A model generated the notes under the pieces. It worked only from the letters and a program-made list of their open reading frames with translations, was not told the DNA's origin and searched no databases. DNA of 64,000 bases from Spongilla lacustris (lineage: Eukaryota > Porifera > Demospongiae > Spongillida > Spongillidae), in assembly GCA_949361645.1 (NCBI GenBank), contig OX442431.1:6539160-6603159 (forward strand), written 5' to 3'. Shown here one piece after another: positions 43,648 through 55,641 of the stretch (position 1 is the first letter of the stretch; each line of letters begins with the position of its first letter). The position numbers and the translations under genes are program-made.

Positions 43648-44039
43648 TACATACATACATATATACATACATACATACATACATACATACATACATACAT
43701 ACATACATACATACATACATACATACATACATACATACATACATACATACATACATACATACATACATACATACATACATACATACATACATACATACAT
43801 ACATACATACATACATACATACATACATACATACATACATACATACATACATACATACATACATACATACATACATACATACATACATACATACATACAT
43901 ACATACATACATACATACATACATACATACATACATACATACATACATACATACATACATACATACATACATACATACATACATACATACATACATACAT
44001 ACATACATACATACATACATACATACATACATACATACA
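43373..44039. repeat. ACAT tetranucleotide microsatellite, about 665 bp
   Basis: Almost pure (CATA)n with short CACACA interruptions (about 43470, 43520, 43568 and 43629). The 4-bp period keeps every frame open, producing artefactual frames on both strands up to 316 codons. Confidence 0.98.
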
Positions 44040-44109
44040 ATGTGTGTGTGTGTTAGTATGGGTACATGTATATGCATGTGGCTTAAACAACTGTCTTTAT
44101 TTCATGTGT

Positions 44110-44900
44110 TCTGTGCTTCAATTCAGGTGATCACTGGCTACCCCTGGCATGAATATCTCCACACCTGTGGTTCATTGGAGCTACCAAACTCCACCTAGGG
44201 CCATTTCAACAGTGTGCTGAGATCAGAGGGGATGGCAGTGTATGGTGCCAATATGCTCACAGTGAGTTTGTGGTACAGTAAGCAAGTTTGATATATGAAG
44301 TTCTAAGGCATTTCTAAAGTTACAACTGCAAACTGGATTGGTCTGCATTGGGATTGCATCCACACTAGGCAATATTATCAATTGATAGAAGCAGGGGAGA
44401 GAAGTAAAACAAGAGGGTGTCGGGATTAGATGACAGGTCAAGGCAAATGATTTGAGGGAATGAAGGCCTTAGAGAAAGAGGGAGGATGGGGAAGTGGGAG
44501 TACATGGGAGGGGTGCAAGAATGGGAAGAAATAGAAGCAATTGTGGGCATTTGGGTGCTCTGCTCGAACATACATGTATTGTGTGCTTTTATTTTTAGGT
44601 TGGCCACAGTACACTCACTATAGTGGGAGAGCTCTTCAGTAAACCAGACATGCAGACTCAGCATGTGTTTTTAGGAATACATGTGGATGGCTACTTCAGA
44701 GGTTAGAAGTCACACACTGCACATACATATACATGATGTAAGCGATATTTTCGTGTACCCTTTTGGTCAGATTCTTGTTACATTTTGCATGAACTGTTTT
44801 AGTAGATATGCACATGGACATGTAAGTTTATCAGTAACATGTATGTGCACATTAAAGTGTTGGCTGAGCATTGCATTGGATATGAAGTGCTGTTGAAGCC
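44110..44900 (+). pseudogene. Module S-block, copy 1
   Basis: Contains an acceptor-led segment (GTGATCACTGGCTACCCCTG), then GCTGAGATCAGAGGGGATGG, the empty-site sequence GCTCACAGTGAGTTTGTGGT at 44255, a purine-rich spacer, and GTTGGCCACAGTACACTCAC. The frame common to all copies in the middle reads CAEIRGDGSVWCQYAHS here and YAEIRGDGIVWCQYAHS at 54470. The last part reads TLTIVGELFSKPDMQTQHVF. Related blocks are at 53030-54330, 54420-54950 and 55040-55480. The coding function is unrecognised and some copies have stops. Confidence 0.5.
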
Positions 44901-45359
44901 ACCATGTATCATTGTATTTGTATTGTATGGGTATGGCGAGAACACTGCAAACAGACAATCCTCATACTTACTGTATATGTGTATTTTAATAGGTAAACAT
45001 TAAGGTATGTTAAATAAGTTGCTGCTTGCGATTTCGACAGTGGAAGTCGATACCTGCATATTCTATTCAATTACTTGTGTTTTGCTATTGCAAAGGCAAC
45101 TTATTAAAGCCCTTGCATTTAAAGGACCATACCTCTGTTACCAGTTCTATTATTACACATGTTGTGAGTAGTTGATTATATAAGTAGAAGAACTTATTAT
45201 TGTAGATCACCTGCTCTCCTACTCCCACACGGAATTTTCTGGATGAGATACTACTGATCTGGAGATATGTTGTTCCTGAGATGTTCTTTTAGCAGCAACT
45301 TAACTACCACAGATAAAATTGTAATCTAAAGTAGAGAGGATATCCAATGAAGAACAGCA

Positions 45360-46100
45360 AGAACACATTGCATTAGCCATTGGAATGTACCTGAAGCAGT
45401 GCACAGGCCAAAATGCATACCCTTACAGGCCAAAGGGTGTATCAGATGCAGTTTTTTCCCCTGACCTTGCCCAGTTGTTGACAAGTAGGTGCACCCCATT
45501 AAGCATGGACATCATCAATTCTGGGTCAGCACAATGGGAGATTACCTTGGAAAGCATGCCATCAAGTAGCACACAAATCACTTGCTTCTGGTGAATAAGT
45601 CATCATCTTGCTGACATGTTAGCTGACTGCTCCATGTATCAAGCCAATGTTATTGTTAGCTGATGTTTGAGGACCTCTGATGCTGGTGACTTTAGTACTT
45701 AGCCACTTAGGTCCCCTGCTGAAGTTCAGAACCAAGACCTGATCCCCAATGATGAAAGAACGTGGATGGCCCTCTTATTGCACCACCTCTTCTGTCTTTC
45801 CCGAGTTGCTCTTACTTTCTCCTGCACCAGTTCCTAAGCAGCTTCCCCTATCTCCTTCACACCTGAACCTTGCCACCTCCCCATCAGAAGTTTGGCTGAT
45901 GACACTCCTGTAGAGGCATCCTAGCAGCTCTGCAGATCCTTTCCTGCTCTTTTCTTCAGTACCAACTTCATGTCTGGACATCCCTCTCAATAAGGCTATT
46001 AGAAGCTCGGTGGTAGGGAGAAGTCTTTATTTGTCTACCATTCTATACTCTTGACTAGTGAAGACACTTGCATTTTCAGTTACCAAGGTTACAGGTAGAA
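45360..46100 (-). mobile_element. Ty3/gypsy copy C, 3' part
   Basis: Nearly the same as 31870-32520 in copy A: CATTAGCCATTGGAATGTAC, CCTTGGAAAGCATGCCATCA, and minus-strand QTSDGEVARFRCEGDR at about 45840. A third, shorter version of the terminal part lies at about 46100-46340 (AAAGTAGGTGCACCCAATTA). Confidence 0.75.
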
Positions 46101-46599
46101 TATGACATACCTTCCAGGCCATAGGGTATAGCAAATACAGTTTTGTTCCCTTACCCCTGGGTTAATGGCTCAAGTGTTGAAAAGTAGGTGCACCCAATTA
46201 AGCGTGCCATCAATTCTTGGCCATAACAATGGGAGATGTCCAGGGAAAGCATGCCATCAAGTGGCACACAGATCAGTTGCTTGTGGTGAATGGGTAATCA
46301 TCTTCCTGACGTGTTGGCTGACTGCTCTCTGTATCAAATGTTACAGTAACCTAGTGTTTACAAAATCTGCAATCACATTATAAAACAGTGAAAAAGCAAC
46401 ACTGATATCATTTTCTGTCAGTCTTTGAGCACCACTCAGCATGTGGTGGGCCAAATCTTTCACTCCAGCCTATTCTGTGATGTTTTCATGCTCCACTATC
46501 TCGCTGCATGCAGTATTGATGATGGCCCTTGTAACTGCCACCTTCTCTACAAATGGAATGTTAAACTGACAAGGCACAAACCTTAATTGTCAACGCACA

Positions 46600-49000
46600 T
46601 TGCCCTGCTGATCTTATCTATTTCTCACTTGCTATTATGTACAGGTGTATCCAAAGGGTGTCTCTTGTCTTTCACCTTCAACTCTTTCCACTATCGTCTC
46701 TTAACAGCATCACAGCTGACCCAGACAGTAGTTCAATGATGTTTCCTACAACAGAACCCATCAAGATGAGGCAATTTTGCTTTATTTGACCACATGGCCA
46801 GCATGTGCATGCTGCTTTCCACAGTTTGTGGCTTACCATACTGCAGGCTGCAACCCCCAACCTGCAAGTGCTCATGTTGACCACATAACTAGCAGGTGGC
46901 CTGCTTTCTGCAGTGGGGTATTCCTTTAAGGGTTATATGGATTCCCGTACTGTTGGGTTTTTCGATTATTCTGATTGCTCACTTTGATGATGGTAAGTGT
47001 GCTCTTGACACAGCCACAACTTCAAAACTACATGTACAGTACTTGGAGTGAGCATTACCCAAAACAGCAAACTGCTTCCCCGGAAATGGCCCTGCAAAAT
47101 GGATGTGGTGTTGAGCAAGAAGGTCCCACTGTTGAAGCTATACTACAGGTGGAGACATCTTGCTGGCTTGTCAGGCGTGACACACATTTGTGATTCCAGG
47201 TTTTTTCAATGTATGGCCACCGATCAATGCCTCTCGCCCAATCCTTCATTCCTTGTGATCCCAGGAGTAGTGTCATGAAGTATCTACAACTTTGCTTCTA
47301 TGCCAGACTTATGCACTAGCACAGAGCAACCCCTCACCCTAGAGACTCAACTCATGCCCCCTCGACAGTATGGAATGATCTCAACTCTCTTGGAGCTGCC
47401 TTCCAGTTTTCTTGACACATAATACATGCGCATTGAAATGATGCCACTGATTGACCTTCCTGCATTAAGACCTTCTGTACTTGCAACACAGATCAATCAC
47501 CACTGTTTTCTTAATTTCATAGAATGCCAGAGGCTGGGAGGCTGTTGACTAGCCTGTGGGAGGTTTGAAATGAATCTCGCCAGATACTTGCACACTCCTG
47601 AAATCATCTGCACATCAGATGCCCACTTTGAGGTAACTATGCCCTTGATCATCACCACCTAAGCTGGGTCTGGCTTAACAACATTCCCCAATATCCAGTG
47701 GCCAATGTGCACCAACTCAGACATATATTTTGCAAGCCTCTTTCATTTATGTCTTGTTTCTGGACCACGAGAACATTATCTGTCCCTATCCGCACATCTG
47801 AATACTCAGACATTATCTGACTTCCACATGGCAGTAAGGTTGCATATCCACATGCACTCTGTGGGTAAATCAACCATGTCTTCCATTGTCTGCAACGTTG
47901 CTGTGTGTAGAATCCTATGGTGGAACAACCATCAAGCTTAGTGTCACATAACCCTGGCAGACATCTCAGCATTCCTTCAACATTGATTCTTGTATAGGTT
48001 CTGAGTTTTTTTTCTTGTATAGACTCTGAATTTTTTCTGCCATTCAGCCTCGTAGGGTAGTGGTTTCAGGCCCAGGGCAGGCATGCAGACTTTGCACTGC
48101 GTCATTGACTTCCTTACTGACTCTCCATACATGTACATTGTGAGGACATGATATATTTTGGACCAACAGGTTTCCTACCATCCAATGACCATTGATCAAC
48201 CAATGGCTTGTCACTATTATACAAGTCTTTCCACACAACAATCTATCCAGCTTCTTAGATACCTGTGCTGCTTTCAAGTATTGCTACATTACTGTCTCCA
48301 CTGTTCGTCCCGCCATATTCTTTCAACAGTGGGAGAACACACCCTTGATCCTTGTTCTTACCTTTCTTGATCACCTGTTGGTGTTGACTTTGGTCCACTT
48401 GTTCTCATCTCTGGACCAGTTCCCTCCACTGCCATATCTCCGCCTTCTTTGTTGCCAGACATTGCAAATCACCTCCATATTCTGGCACATTGTATAGTTA
48501 GAGACAAATCCGAATTCTCTGCTTCAAATAACCTCTGTATTTATTTGTATTCTATGTCCCTAATCAGTAAGTGCAGCATCAGTTCCTTCCTTAAATCTCC
48601 AAACTGACAGTCCTTGACCTGTTTCCTCATCTCCATCACAAAGGGGTCTACACACTTACCCGTCCTCCATTAGCTTGTATTATAATGTGACTGCTGATCC
48701 TTCTAGCGCACAAACTGTTCACCTTCTTAGATGATAATTCAAAATTGTTACCTTGGAGGGCCAGATGCTTTCACTTACTACCAGCCTAGCTAGAGAAAAG
48801 TTATTTATACGTAGCTGGTACTTTGATGCTTAATGCCTGTGGTCTGAACATATATCCTGTAATATTTAACAGAACAATACATAAATGAGGGATCTGCAGT
48901 GCATTACCCACCTTAACCGGCTGCAGGATACAGCAAGGCATTAGATGGTTGTATCAGAATGAAGGTTAGCTGTATTCATTGAATGTCACACTTAATGGAG
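46600..49000 (-). mobile_element. Ty3/gypsy copy C, internal remnants
   Basis: Minus-strand integrase-type sequence at 47055-47276 (LLLGSQGMKDWARGIDRWP) is followed by the region also seen at 38-39.5 kb (TDNVLVVQKQDINERGLQN near 47760; DTKLDGCSTIGFY near 47930). No RT/RNase H core is visible, so this copy has a large internal deletion relative to copies A and B. Stops and frameshifts are frequent. Confidence 0.6.
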
Positions 49001-49229
49001 ACTCCATTTTGGTGTTGTTTAATAACTACGGTGCACCAGCTTGTAGTCAAACTCTGCCAAGGTACATGAGCAGCAATAAATCGTTGGGTCACTTTAAAAA
49101 TACAATCCGTGCTGCAGCCATACAAGCTGGGTTGATGTGTACATGTATTGGCACGTTGAGAAGCTATGTTATATAGTGGCCACTGCTTGCCAGTCTACTG
49201 ATTACCTGGCCCAAATGGTCTAAAATGCT

Positions 49230-50160
49230 TCTTACAAAGACAGCACATCATCCGTGTAGTACGTGGATTCAGGATCTGGTTCTGTCTGCAGATGTTGCAT
49301 TAACCTCATCATCCAGTCTAAATGTATGCAATCTTTGGTGGTAATAGCAATAGTACAATGGTCATGTAATATTAGACGTTTATGGGATCTGTCCATATTC
49401 CCAACAGGCCGGTCTAAAGATTAGTAGGCTGTTAGATGACACCCTGAGCTCATTACAAAGGTGCCTATTGCATATCAGAAGCACTGCTTGTGACAATGGG
49501 GATACATGGTCATGCAAGAACACCTTCATTATATTGCTACATGCAACCATTATAGAAATCTAGCTACAGTCCAGTCCTCTGTTAATACCTAGTAGAATGG
49601 TCTCACAGTGTCCTGAATAGTTGCAATTCAATTTGTATGGCACGGATAACACATGTTAGTAGTCAGGGGTTGGAAGGTGACCCAAGTCCTCCAAATAAAA
49701 TGGCACATAATGATGGTTATATTAGTTGCCACTGCTTGCCAGTCTGCTTGATTACTAGGCCTAAATGGTCTAAAATGCTTCTTTACAAAGTCAGCACTTC
49801 ATCAATGTAGTACATGGATTCAGGATCTGGCTCTGGCTCTGAGGCATTGTTGCATTAACATCATTTTCCAGTCTGAATAGCAATACAATGAATGTATGCA
49901 ATCTTTGGTGGTAGTTGCAGGAATTGAAACATGTGACATGAAACAATATTCCCAGCAGTATGACCCAAGGATTAGTAGGCTGTTAGTTGACACCCTGAGC
50001 TCATTACAAAGGTGCCTATTGCATATCAGAAGCACTGCTTGTGACAATGGGGATACATGGTCATGCAAGAACACCTTCGTTATACTGCCACATGCACCCA
50101 CAGTGTCTAGTATAGACAAATCAATTCACACATGCTAGTGGTCAGTACTTCCTCAGTTCC
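49230..50160. repeat. Internal tandem duplication within module copy 2 (period about 550 bp)
   Basis: GTA(C/CA)TGGATTCAGGATCTGG occurs at about 49260 and 49813, GACACCCTGAGCTCATTACA at 49438 and 49989, and CATGGTCATGCAAGAACACC at 49505 and 50056. The copies differ at several per cent of sites. Confidence 0.85.
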
Positions 50161-50530
50161 AGGGAGTCAGTGTGTTTCTTACAAGACTACACACATCACT
50201 GGTTATAAGGGTCACATATGTCCATCAGTCAGGCAGCAGTGGGAGTAATGTCAGTGGAACCACTTCCGGAACAACAAGAGGCAGTATTGGAGTTGTTAAC
50301 TAAAATCTTCCGTGGCAACACGGACTTGATGATTTGATCCCATGGTTACTAAAGTCAACACGATGTAGTACCAAATGAACAGCAGCATAAGCAGTCCCTT
50401 AATAGCACAAACTGGAAGCAAGAAGCTCATTTACAATGTAGAAGTATCCTCTCAATCCTGAATGTACTAAATGTAAGAGGCATTCAGTTCAACTGTGTGG
50501 TACTTGAAAATGATTTGTATTTATTCACAG

Positions 50531-50612
50531 ATGTGCTGGATGGCAGTGTAGAGTGGTCATGGCTTTCCAAATGGTTGGGCTATGGAGAAAATCACCTGAT
50601 AAACACATTTGA
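50531..50612 (+). CDS. 82-bp exon, module copy 2
   Basis: Same acceptor context (TTTATTCACAG), length, phase and encoded peptide (VEWSWLSKWLGYGENHLI) as 40683-40764. The one clear coding difference in DNA (CACTTG/CACCTG) is synonymous. The downstream intron start is also conserved for over 100 bp. Confidence 0.55.
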
Positions 50613-51385
50613 GTAAGTATAACAGTGCACTGTACTTGATGCTTAATACCACCACGCAATGATAATGTACACAAGTATTAGTGTGTTCCAATGACCTGTA
50701 CATTCTTAACTATTAACTATATGTACACACACAAAATGAATACATCGGACCACTGCATCATGTAACTGTACCTCTAGTTGCAGAATCCTTATGGAAGAAA
50801 AGTCGTGTGATCTCGCATCCTTGCATCTCAAAATGCAGGATATTTCTGGCCACTCCTGGCACAGCGATTTTGAATATCTCCCAACCTGTGGTGCTCTGGA
50901 ACTAACAAATACCTGGGACAATGCTGAGACTAGACAGTGAGTTTGTGGTGTAAGCAATCTCTTCCCATTCAAAAATAACCTTTTCCACGTGATGTCCTCA
51001 GGGGCTATGTATTATTGCATGTGTATACATGTACATGTAGCTGTGCATATTGTGGATTTGAAGGTAACATCGGCGCATAGTAATAATGAAAAATACACTG
51101 GTGCATAGTAATAATGAAAAATGTAAACGGAGTTGTCTTTTCTTACCTTTTATGCATGTGTGTGTGTGTTGGTATATGTATATTATCGTACACATATACG
51201 TATATGCATGTGCCCTACAACTACACACACAAGCTTCCATGTTCAAGACTAGTACATAGCTCATGCTGTGCATCAAAGATCTAGATATATATAGGCTGTA
51301 ACACTATTGTTTACATCCATGTGTTTTTGTGGCTGCTTAAAATTAACTGATTTGCATATTAACTATTATATTAATTGTTTTTAGG

Positions 51386-52061
51386 GTCCATGCAGCTCAA
51401 TTCATGGATCTTTCCATCAATACTCTGCCCGATTCCAGTTCTGCAGTATGTTATGACAGAAAGAATCTCCTTCCCTCCCTCCCTCCCTCTCCTCCTCTCT
51501 CCTTCCCCTCCTTCCCCTCTTCCCTTTTAGCCCCTCTTTCCCTTCACACCTCCTTCCCCTCCCTCCCCTTCCTCCCCTCTTTCCCTTCACACCTCCTTCC
51601 CCCTCTTCCTACTCCCTACCCTTCCCCTTTTTGTTTGTTTCACAAGACTGCCTTCTCTTCCCCCAAAGATGACGGATTACTCCAATGGAAGTGTTTTCAA
51701 ATATTCCAGACTTCAGTTGAGAAAAGTATCTTCATCTGTTGGTGTGTATGCCTGTATGGTAATATGTATATCCCATTCATTCCTCGACCTTCTCCCCATT
51801 CCTTCCTCCCGCTCTTCTCCATTCCTTCCTCCCCACTCCTGTCTCTTATCCTTATATACACATCTGTAACTGTATTATCACTCCTATCCATCACATACTG
51901 CTGCATGTAACTCCAACCTTGTGATGGGCTGGTGGTCTATTACCATTGAGATATGATCTGTGGATGATGTGGTCATACACAAAGGAACAAGAGAATGCTG
52001 AAGTTTCTGTGCAAATGAATTATAAGGTGCATCAGTTACAGGACTCCCACCATGCATGCTT

Positions 52062-52113
<52 letters not shown>

Positions 52114-52890
52114 TGTGTGTGTGTGTGTTAGTATGGGTATATTATCATACACATATACATACACTACATGTAAGCACTCCATTGACTTGGGATTGATAGT
52201 ACATTCATATCATGTGTTTTTGAGGTTGCTTAAAATTAACTGATTTGCATATTAACTATATCAATTGTTTTTAGGGTTCATGCAGCTCAATTCATCCTTG
52301 CCATCAATATTCTACCGGATTCCAGTTCTGCAGTTTGTTATGACAGGAAGAATCTCCTCCTCTCTCCCTCTCCTACTCCTCCCTCCTCCCCTCCCTCCCC
52401 TCTTCCCTTTTCTCCCTTCTTTCCCTTTCCACCTCCTTCCCCTTCCTCCCCTCTTTCCCTTCATCCCCTCTTTCCCTTCCCACCTCCTTCCCCCCTCTTC
52501 CTTCCCTTTTTGTGTGTTTCACAAGACTGCCTTCTCTTCCCCCAAAGATGACGGATTACTCCAATGGAAGTGTTTTCAGATATTCCAGACTTCAGTTGAG
52601 AGAAGCACCTTCATCTGTTGGTATGTATGGTAATATGTATATCCCATTCCTTCCTTGACCTCTTCTCCCCATTCTTTCCTCCCTCTCATCTCAATTCCTT
52701 CCTCCCCTTACCTGTCTCTTATCCATATATACGCATCTGTAACTGTATATTATCACTCCTATCCATCACATACTGCTGCATGTAGCTCCAACCATGTGAT
52801 GGGCTGGTGGTCTATTACCATTGAGATATGATCTGTGGATGATGTGGTCATGCACAAAGGAACAAGAGAAAGCTGAAGTTTCAGGACTCC
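51386..52890 (+). repeat. Module block copies 2 and 3 (51386-52060 and 52275-52890)
   Basis: Tandem copies of the block described at 42233-42900. Between them lies a GT tract (52062-52128), equivalent in position to the tract at 42903-43098. After the third copy the tract has become a G-rich remnant (52903-52930). The GLE1-type exon that follows the first copy is absent after both of these. Confidence 0.8.
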
Positions 52891-53029
52891 CCTCGTGCAA
52901 GTATGTGGGGGGGGTGTGGGGGGGTGTTTGTGTTAGTATGGGCATGCATTTATTATTGTACACATGTGTATGTGTGTGCTTTAAACAATTGCCTTTATTT
53001 CCAGATTTTCATGCTTCAATTCGATCTTC

Positions 53030-54330
53030 CAGTAGGAGATCACTGGCCACCCCTGGCACAGATGTTTACACCTGTGGTGCATTGGAGCTACCAAACTCCA
53101 CCGAGGGCCAATTCAGCAGTATGCTGAGATCATAGGGGATGGCATTGTATGGTGCCAATATGCTCACAGTGCAGGGAATAATTTAACCGGATTCGCATCG
53201 CATTTTGCGAAGCAGTTTTTATTAGATGCGAAACAACTTCAAAACATTGTCGCAGAAAACTGCGATGCAATCTATCCGCGTTTGCAGGCACGTTTGCTCA
53301 GTGTAAATGCTACGCGAAGAGAGTGCATTTATGGTACAAAAGAATTCCAATCAGAAAGCTGGCGCCACGTCGCATCAGCCACACTCACGTGACATCGCGA
53401 TCGCGACAATTAATGTGACGATTAACGTCGTACGAATGACATGAGCGCGCAGCGTACACAGCCGGCTTCGGGAAGGGGGTGTCGAATTTTACATTTAATA
53501 GAATTATCAAGTTATCAAATCATTACTAATTAAAATGTACGTTTACGCCCAAACGTACGTGGTACATGTACGTACTGCACATGAATATGCCAGAACGCCT
53601 ACGCGACAGTGCCAATACGGGTGGACAAAATCTACAAATATTAAAACTTTAAAATGTGATGGTGACGGGGGAGGGGGGAAAGTAGTCGTTTGACTCGTTC
53701 GCCTGAAAGCGATCCAAATGCACGCGGGCGTGTCCGTGGGATAGCTCTGCTTTGTGTTCATATGAAGAATCATCACACATCTCGGCGGGAACAAATTGCG
53801 ATGCAACTGAACCAAGTTGCTAATCAATTTCGATTTTGCGGAGCAAAATTGCTATGCAATTTAAAAAACGTAAATTATTCCCTGCAGTGAGTTTGTGGTA
53901 GAGTAATAGCAAGTAAAGTTCTAAGGCATTTCTAAAGTTACAACTTCAAACTGGATCGGTCTGCATTGGGAGTGCATCCACACTAGGCAATATTAGCAAT
54001 TGGTAAAAGCAGGGAGAGAGAAGTAAAACAAGAGGGTGCAGGATTAGATGACAGGTCAAGGCGAATGATTCGAGGGAGTGATTGTCTTAGAGAAAGAGGG
54101 AAGGATGGGGAAGAGGGAGTACATGGGAGGGGTGCAAGAAGGGGAGGAGTTAAAAGCAATTGTGGAGAGAGGGGAGAGTGGGCATTGTTGGTGCTCTGCT
54201 TGAACATACATGTATAAATGTGTGCTTTTATTTTTAGGTTGGCCACAGTACACTCACTATAGGGGGAGAGCTCTTCAGTAAACCCAGACATGCAGACTCA
54301 GCATAGGAATACATGTGGATGGCTACTTCC
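53030..54330 (+). pseudogene. Module S-block, copy 2, interrupted by a transposon
   Basis: Begins GATCACTGGCCACCCCTGGC, continues through TGGTGCCAATATGCTCACAG, is split by the 713-bp element at 53172-53884, resumes with AGTTTGTGGTAGAGTAA and ends with GTTGGCCACAGTACACTCAC and TCTTCAGTAAACCCAGACAT. An extra C in AAACCCAGA shifts the frame relative to the other copies, and there is a stop in one candidate frame before the insertion. Confidence 0.55.
53172..53884. mobile_element. TIR DNA transposon, 713 bp, with empty sites in paralogous copies
   Basis: The ends CAGGGAATAATTTA and TAAATTATTCCCTG are perfect 14-bp inverted repeats. The element is flanked by CAGTG on both sides (53167-53171 and 53885-53889). 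The two paralogous S-blocks at 44255 and 54515 have the uninterrupted sequence GCTCACAGTGAGTTTGTGG with a single CAGTG, which proves insertion and a 5-bp target duplication. The interior is richer in CpG than the surroundings and contains many GCGAT, ATCGC and GCAAAATTGC words near both ends. No transposase. CAGGG ends are hAT-like, but a 5-bp duplication is not the standard 8 bp, so the superfamily is left open. Confidence 0.93.
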
Positions 54331-54419
54331 GATCTTAAAAGTCACATACTACACATACATGTATGTTAGTATGGGTATGCATATATTGTCGTATACACAT
54401 GTACCTTAACCAGTTGTCT

Positions 54420-55480
54420 TCATTGAATATCTCTATACCTGTGGTGCATTGGAGCTAGGGCTAATTCAGCAGTATGCTGAGATCAGAGGGGATGGCATTG
54501 TATGGTGCCAATATGCTCACAGTGAGTTTGTGGTAGAGTATTAACAAGTTTAATTCATGACGTTCTAATGCATTTCTAAAGTAGCCACTGCATAGGAATT
54601 AAGAGATACTGTAGAAAAGCAGGGGGGAGAGAAGTAAAACAAGAGGGAGTTGGGATTAGATGACAGGTCAAGGCGAATGATTCGAGGGAGTGAAGGCCTT
54701 AGAGAAATAAAGGGAAGGATGGGGAAGAAGGGAGTAGATGGGAGGGGGAGCAAGAATGGGAGGAGGGTAGAGAGGTGTGCTACTTGAACATGTCTATAAA
54801 TAGAATTGTGTGCTTTTATTTTTAGGTTGGCCACAGTACACTCACTATAGGGAGAGAGCTCTTCGGTAAACCAGACATGCAGACTCAGCATGTGTTTTTA
54901 GGAATACATGTGGATGGCTACTTCAGAGGTTAGAAGTTGCACACTGCACATACATGTACATTATGTAAGTAATATTTTCATACACATGTATGCCCTTTTA
55001 GTCAGATTCTTGTTACATTTTGCATGAACTGTTTTAGTAATGAGTTTGTGTTATAGGCAAGTTTAATTTTAGGGTGGTCTAAGGCATTTCTGAAGTAGTA
55101 ATCGTAAACCGAATCAGTCTGCATTTACGGTGCATACACTAGGCATTCACACTTGGCAATATTACCAAAGGAAAAGCAAGGAGGAGGGGGGGGGATGGAG
55201 AAGACGGAGTAGATGGGAAGAGTTAAAAGCTTAGGTAGAGAGGAGAGAGTGGGCAGCATTGGTGGTGCTCTGCTTGAACATGCATGCATATATGTGTCCT
55301 TTAATTTTTAGGTTGGCCACAGTACACTCACTCAGCATGTGTTTTTATGAATACATGTGGATGGCTGCATCGGAGGTTTGAAGTCACACGGTGCATACTT
55401 CTACAGGGGATGTTTACATGTATATCCTTTTGGTCAGATTCCTGTTACATTTTGTACGAACTGTTTCAGTTGCACATGGA
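54420..55480 (+). pseudogene. Module S-block copies 3 and 4
   Basis: Copy 3 (about 54420-54950) has YAEIRGDGIVWCQYAHS, an intact empty site at 54515, and the CTTCGGTAAACCAGACATGC segment. Copy 4 (about 55040-55480) is partial, with GTTGGCCACAGTACACTCAC joined directly to TCAGCATGTGTTTTTATGAA by an internal deletion. Copies are separated by AG-rich tracts and decline in completeness toward the right. Confidence 0.55.
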
Positions 55481-55641
55481 CATGTATGTTTATCACGTGC
55501 ACATAAGCATTGCTAGGGTCTCCAAAAGCTAACACTATAGTCCATAGGTGGGCGTGCTCCAGCTGCTGAATCCACCTCACTTGTAAGTGTTATAATGGGC
55601 TATGATGATTGGATATGAATAGAGCTTGCCTTGTTTTTCAG

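Noticed and set aside
43127..44198. 316-codon frames on both strands (Met-Tyr-Val-Cys and Tyr-Ile-His-Thr repeats)
   Set aside because: The CATA tetranucleotide repeat cannot create stops in these frames; no start, domain or splice support.
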